A DNA stretch of 16,922 bases, taken from positions 1 through 16,922 of the forward strand of contig JAEYZR010000166.1 of NCBI GenBank assembly GCA_023427945.1, in the 5' to 3' direction. Numbering within the stretch: the first letter of the stretch is position 1; every line of letters begins with the position of its first letter. The position numbers and the translations under genes are program-made. Of the stretch, positions 14,562 to 16,922 are shown piece after piece. The stretch comes from Pseudomonadota bacterium (GTDB lineage: Bacteria > Pseudomonadota > Gammaproteobacteria > Burkholderiales > Burkholderiaceae_B). Under the pieces are notes generated by a model that was not told where the DNA came from, ran no database searches, and saw only the letters and a list, made by a program, of their open reading frames with translations.

Positions 14562-15257
14562 ATGTCCATTCCCACCATCGCTCCGTATGCCATGCCCGTG
14601 GCACCGGTCACCAACCGTGTCGACTGGTTGCCTGATCCCAAGCGTGCCATTTTCCTGATCCACGACATGCAGGCCTATTTCCTGGACAAGTACGACATCA
14701 CGCAATCGCCCGTCGTGGAGTTGATCGACACCATCGTGCGACTGCGCAAGCACTGCGATGACGCTGGTGTGCCGGTCTATTACACGGCCCAGCCCGTGGA
14801 CCAGCCGGCCGGCGACCGTGCCCTGCTCAACGATTTCTGGGGACCCGGCCTGACGGCCCCCGAGCATCATGACCGCCAGCCCGTGATCCAGGCGCTTTCG
14901 CCCAAGGCAGGCGATACCGTGCTGACGAAATGGCGCTACAGCGCCTTTCAGCGTTCGGATCTGCGCGAGCGCATGCGTGCCACCGGTCGCGACCAGATCA
15001 TCATCTGCGGGGTCTATGCGCATATCGGCTGCATGTCGACGGCACTTGAAGCCTTCATGCAGGACGTGCAACCTTTCTTCGTCATCGATGGTGTGGCCGA
15101 CTTCTCTGCTGCCGAGCACGACATGGCGGTGAAGTATGTGGCAGGCCGATGCGGCGTCAGCCTCACAGCCGATGCGGTTGTCCAGGCGCTGAGTGGCCCC
15201 ACGGCAAGTGGTGCTGCCCAGACGGCCGCCTCGTCGGGAGCCCATCATGGTAATTAG
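14562..15257 (+). CDS. entB: Isochorismatase lacking the aryl carrier domain
   Basis: 231 residues. It hydrolyses isochorismate to 2,3-dihydro-2,3-dihydroxybenzoate and pyruvate. It resembles the N-terminal domain of EntB closely: VDWLPDPKRAIFLIHDMQAYF (Asp35 catalytic), PVYYTAQP (71-78), DRALLNDFWGPGLT (85-98), TKWRYSAF (122-129, Lys123 catalytic), GVYAHIGCMST (150-160) and VKYVAGRCG (190-198). EntB has about 285 residues with a C-terminal aryl carrier protein carrying the phosphopantetheine serine. Here only a short Ala/Ser/Gly tail (about 211-231) follows, with no GxDS motif. It therefore cannot load DHB itself. The ATG at 14562 has GGAG (14553-14556) at 5-base spacing; an upstream in-frame ATG at 14514 overlaps the entC end and lacks this. 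It overlaps entA by 11 bases. Confidence 0.93.
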   Translation: MSIPTIAPYAMPVAPVTNRVDWLPDPKRAIFLIHDMQAYFLDKYDITQSPVVELIDTIVRLRKHCDDAGVPVYYTAQPVDQPAGDRALLNDFWGPGLTAPEHHDRQPVIQALSPKAGDTVLTKWRYSAFQRSDLRERMRATGRDQIIICGVYAHIGCMSTALEAFMQDVQPFFVIDGVADFSAAEHDMAVKYVAGRCGVSLTADAVVQALSGPTASGAAQTAASSGAHHGN

Positions 15258-16044
15258 CGCACCGCAAGAGCGTCACGATTTCACCGACGCCTGTGTCCTG
15301 GTTTCGGGTGCGGCAAGCGGCATCGGTGCCGCGCTCACGCAGGCCTTGCTCAAGCAGGGTGCGCGCGTCATCGCGCTCGATCAGGACGAAGCCGGGCTGG
15401 CGCGTCTGGTGGCGCAGTGGCCTGCCACTCAGTTGCATGTGGCGTGCGTGGACGTGAGCCAGGCACAGGCCGTGAATGCCGCGGTTGCCGCCGGCCAGGC
15501 CAGCCTGGGCGCCATCGACAAACTGGCGTGTGTCGCCGGCATATTGCAGATGGGCAAGATCGTCGACCTCACCGATGAGCAATGGGCTCGCACGTTCGAG
15601 GTCAACGTGACCGGCACGTTCAATGTGTGCCGCAGCGTGGCGCAGGGCATGATGCTGCGTCGACAGGGCGCCATCGTGAATGTCAGCTCCAACGCAGCCG
15701 GTACGCCACGCGCATCGATGGGCGCCTACGCTGCCTCCAAGGCGGCGGTGACGCAGCTGACGCGCTGCCTGGCACTGGAACTGGCCGAATACGGCATTCG
15801 CTGCAACATCGTCTCCCCGGGTTCGACCGACACCGAGATGCAGCGTGCGATGTGGCGCCAGGGTTCATCGGCAGAAACGGTGATCGAAGGCAGTTTGCCG
15901 AATTACCGTCTGGGCATTCCGTTGCGCAAGATCGCCAGGCCCGAAGAGATCGTGGAATCCATCCTGTTTCTGCTCTCGGATCGCGCCAGTCACATCACGC
16001 TGCACGATATGCGGGTGGATGGTGGGGCGACCCTGGATCAGTAA
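15247..16044 (+). CDS. entA: 2,3-dihydro-2,3-dihydroxybenzoate dehydrogenase
   Basis: 265 residues, a classical short-chain dehydrogenase. It oxidises 2,3-dihydro-2,3-dihydroxybenzoate to 2,3-dihydroxybenzoate with NAD+, completing DHB synthesis. The nucleotide-binding motif is SGAASGIG (20-27). The structural Asn is Asn120 (EVNVTGTFN). The catalytic residues are Ser147 or Ser148 (NVSSNAAG), Tyr161 and Lys165 (YAASK). PGSTDTEMQRAMW (191-203) is typical of EntA/DhbA, and together with the two preceding genes the assignment is firm. The ATG at 15247 follows GGGAG (15236-15240) at 6-base spacing and lies inside the isochorismatase gene, so translation is probably coupled. It is the last gene of the operon: no entE or NRPS gene follows, and a convergent membrane-protein gene ends 21 bases away. 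Confidence 0.93.
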   Translation: MVISAPQERHDFTDACVLVSGAASGIGAALTQALLKQGARVIALDQDEAGLARLVAQWPATQLHVACVDVSQAQAVNAAVAAGQASLGAIDKLACVAGILQMGKIVDLTDEQWARTFEVNVTGTFNVCRSVAQGMMLRRQGAIVNVSSNAAGTPRASMGAYAASKAAVTQLTRCLALELAEYGIRCNIVSPGSTDTEMQRAMWRQGSSAETVIEGSLPNYRLGIPLRKIARPEEIVESILFLLSDRASHITLHDMRVDGGATLDQ

Positions 16045-16065
16045 GTATGGCGTGACGCGCACGGC

Positions 16066-16257
16066 TTAGCGCTGGCCGAGCGCGCGCTCGATCTTCTTGT
16101 CGGTCTTGTACTGGCTCAAGGAATAGACAGCCCAGATGGCGGCGGGAATCCAGCCGATCAGGGTGATCTGCAGAATGAGGCAGATGATGCCGGCAAGCGG
16201 GCGGCCGATGGTGAAGAAGACCATGAAAGGCAAAAAGATCGCGAGTAGCAAGCGCAT
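16066..16257 (-). CDS. YqaE/Pmp3 family small membrane protein
   Basis: 63 residues with two hydrophobic helices (about 2-17 and 22-46), joined by IGRP, and a charged cytoplasmic-type tail (KTDKKIERALGQR). IGWIPAAIWAVY (34-45) is the Pmp3/UPF0057 signature, a variant of the usual GYIPGIIHAVY. Pmp3 proteins of plants and yeast affect membrane potential and salt tolerance; the bacterial role is unclear. The ATG at 16257 follows AAGGAA at about 8-base spacing. It is separated from the tRNA cluster upstream by a terminator. A weak promoter TTGCTT-17-CATAAC may lie in between (low confidence). Confidence 0.8.
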   Translation of the reverse strand: MRLLLAIFLPFMVFFTIGRPLAGIICLILQITLIGWIPAAIWAVYSLSQYKTDKKIERALGQR

Positions 16258-16324
16258 GGCGGTTTCCTTCGGATAGATAAGCGGGTGGTTGACCCCAAGT
16301 TATGCGGGCAACGTGCCTGCAAAG

Positions 16325-16358
16325 CAAAAAGCCCTGTCAGAAAAACTGACAGGGCTTT
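16325..16358 (-). terminator. Intrinsic terminator after the tRNA cluster
   Basis: A perfect 13-base-pair stem, AAAGCCCTGTCAG (16328-16340) and its complement (16346-16358), with a 5-base loop. Read leftward it continues into TTTTTGC, the T-tract of a standard intrinsic terminator. It lies 9 bases beyond the 3' end of the tRNA-Asp gene and ends tRNA transcription before yqaE. Confidence 0.85.
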
Positions 16359-16367
16359 CAAATTTTT

Positions 16368-16444
16368 TGGCGGAGCGGACGGGGCTCGAACCCGCGACCC
16401 CCGGCGTGACAGGCCGGTATTCTAACCAACTGAACTACCGCTCC
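16368..16444 (-). tRNA. tRNA-Asp (GTC)
   Basis: A complete 77-base cloverleaf with encoded CCA (complement of TGG at 16368-16370). The acceptor is GGAGCGG paired with CCGCTCC, with G before CCA. The T-arm has GGTTCGAGCC. The anticodon loop CTGTCAC gives GTC. It is the last gene of the leftward cluster, identical over the visible part to the copy at 16873. Confidence 0.97.
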
Positions 16445-16457
16445 GCAGCGGTGTAAT

Positions 16458-16466
16458 ACTATAACA
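16458..16466 (-). promoter_or_regulatory. Extended -10 promoter candidate for tRNA-Asp
   Basis: On the minus strand TGTTATAGT gives an extended -10 (TGn plus TATAGT) ending 13 bases before the tRNA-Asp 5' end, so transcripts would start only a few bases upstream of the mature end. No good -35 is present, as is usual for extended -10 promoters. It would let this tRNA-Asp be expressed independently of the Ala-Glu part. Confidence 0.4.
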
Positions 16467-16532
16467 TGATTGTGTGCACTGCACGACGATCAAGCTATCG
16501 CGATATGTCACTATCGCTACGTTGATACTTAC

Positions 16533-16548
16533 CTTGTTCGTGAACAAG
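16533..16548. repeat. Perfect inverted repeat in the tRNA spacer
   Basis: CTTGTTC-GT-GAACAAG, two 7-base arms around 2 bases, lies between tRNA-Glu and tRNA-Asp. A second palindrome, TATCGCGATA, is at 16496-16505 in the same 120-base spacer. They could be operators, processing hairpins or chance; no T-tract follows, so a terminator is unlikely. Confidence 0.5.
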
Positions 16549-16564
16549 ATAACCAGTGATTAAC

Positions 16565-16640
16565 TGGCGTCCCCTACGGGATTCGAACCCGTGTACTCAC
16601 CGTGAAAGGGTGATGTCCTAGGCCTCTAGACGAAGGGGAC
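16565..16640 (-). tRNA. tRNA-Glu (TTC)
   Basis: 76 bases with encoded CCA (16565-16567 on the complement). The acceptor GTCCCCT pairs with AGGGGAC. The anticodon loop CTTTCAC gives TTC, and the T-arm has GGTTCGAATCC. It lies 52 bases downstream of tRNA-Ala with no terminator between, so the two are probably one transcript. Confidence 0.97.
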
Positions 16641-16692
16641 AGGACCAAACAAACTGCTGTACTGCTTCACTTTTACTGCATCTTCGCCTTAC

Positions 16693-16768
<76 letters not shown>

Positions 16769-16820
16769 AGGGCGTCCTGCTGTCCCAAACTTCAAACAAC
16801 AAGGTCTCACACTTATAAAA

Positions 16821-16844
16821 CAAAAAAGCCCCGAAAACGGAGCT
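16821..16844 (-). terminator. Intrinsic terminator between tRNA-Asp copy 2 and tRNA-Ala
   Basis: Read leftward: AGCTCCG, loop TTTT, CGGGGCT (7 pairs including one G-T wobble), then TTTTTTG. This is a compact standard terminator 28 bases beyond the 3' end of the upstream tRNA-Asp, so that gene is probably a separate transcription unit from Ala-Glu. Confidence 0.75.
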
Positions 16845-16872
16845 CTTGAAAGACTCTGAGCGAGAGAGCTTT

Positions 16873-16922
16873 TGGCGGAGCGGACGGGGCTCGAACCCGC
16901 GACCCCCGGCGTGACAGGCCGG
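16873..16922 (-). tRNA. tRNA-Asp (GTC), second copy, cut by window edge
   Basis: The 3' 50 bases of a tRNA-Asp, including CCA, T-arm and anticodon GTC, identical to 16368-16417. The 5' part is beyond the window. The identity extends 3 bases further (TTT) on the left, a 53-base exact repeat of 16365-16417. Confidence 0.95.

Overview
The window looks like one assembled contig, or the end of one, from a GC-rich proteobacterium. The proteins and the tRNA cluster fit a betaproteobacterium of the order Burkholderiales, probably close to the Alcaligenaceae. That placement is an inference from gene content and protein character, not from a marker gene. The left edge carries a remnant of a sequencing-library transposon end (1-18). 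The right edge stops inside a second copy of a tRNA-Asp gene, so both borders probably reflect library and assembly limits rather than biology.

Layout from left to right: a Tat-exported dienelactone hydrolase family protein (63-956, +); a tight three-gene operon prkA-yeaH-spoVR (1184-5945, +), the widespread stress-linked kinase / VWA / SpoVR set of non-sporulating proteobacteria; a small secreted protein of unknown function (5979-6395, -) divergent from a Prx5-type peroxiredoxin (6573-7076, +); an MFS transporter with a long acidic tail ending in 13 pentapeptide repeats (7139-8812, +); and, convergent with it and overlapping its 3' end, the two-gene unit bioB-EamA transporter (10667-8786, -), whose genes overlap by 8 bp. 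Divergent from bioB is a large single-chain NDP-forming acyl-CoA synthetase (10861-12954, +).

Next comes an iron-type operon on + (about 13057-16044): isochorismate synthase, isochorismatase without a carrier-protein domain, and 2,3-dihydro-2,3-dihydroxybenzoate dehydrogenase. Together these convert chorismate to 2,3-dihydroxybenzoate (DHB). A close match to the 7-1-7 Fur operator (13000-13014) sits just upstream, so the operon is probably iron-repressed. No entE, entF, carrier protein, exporter or receptor gene is present here, so the local product would be free DHB, or DHB handed to an assembly line encoded elsewhere.

The right end holds a Pmp3/YqaE-type two-helix membrane protein (16066-16257, -) and a leftward tRNA cluster: Asp(GTC), Ala(GGC), Glu(TTC), Asp(GTC) in order of transcription, with terminators after each tRNA-Asp. 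The spacer before the internal tRNA-Asp has its own promoter-like sequence and two palindromes.

Nothing here is a clear mobile element, CRISPR array or defence system. The most interesting points are the minimal DHB operon with a domain-reduced isochorismatase and a linker-rich isochorismate synthase, the repeat tail on the MFS transporter, and the transporter coupled to biotin synthase.
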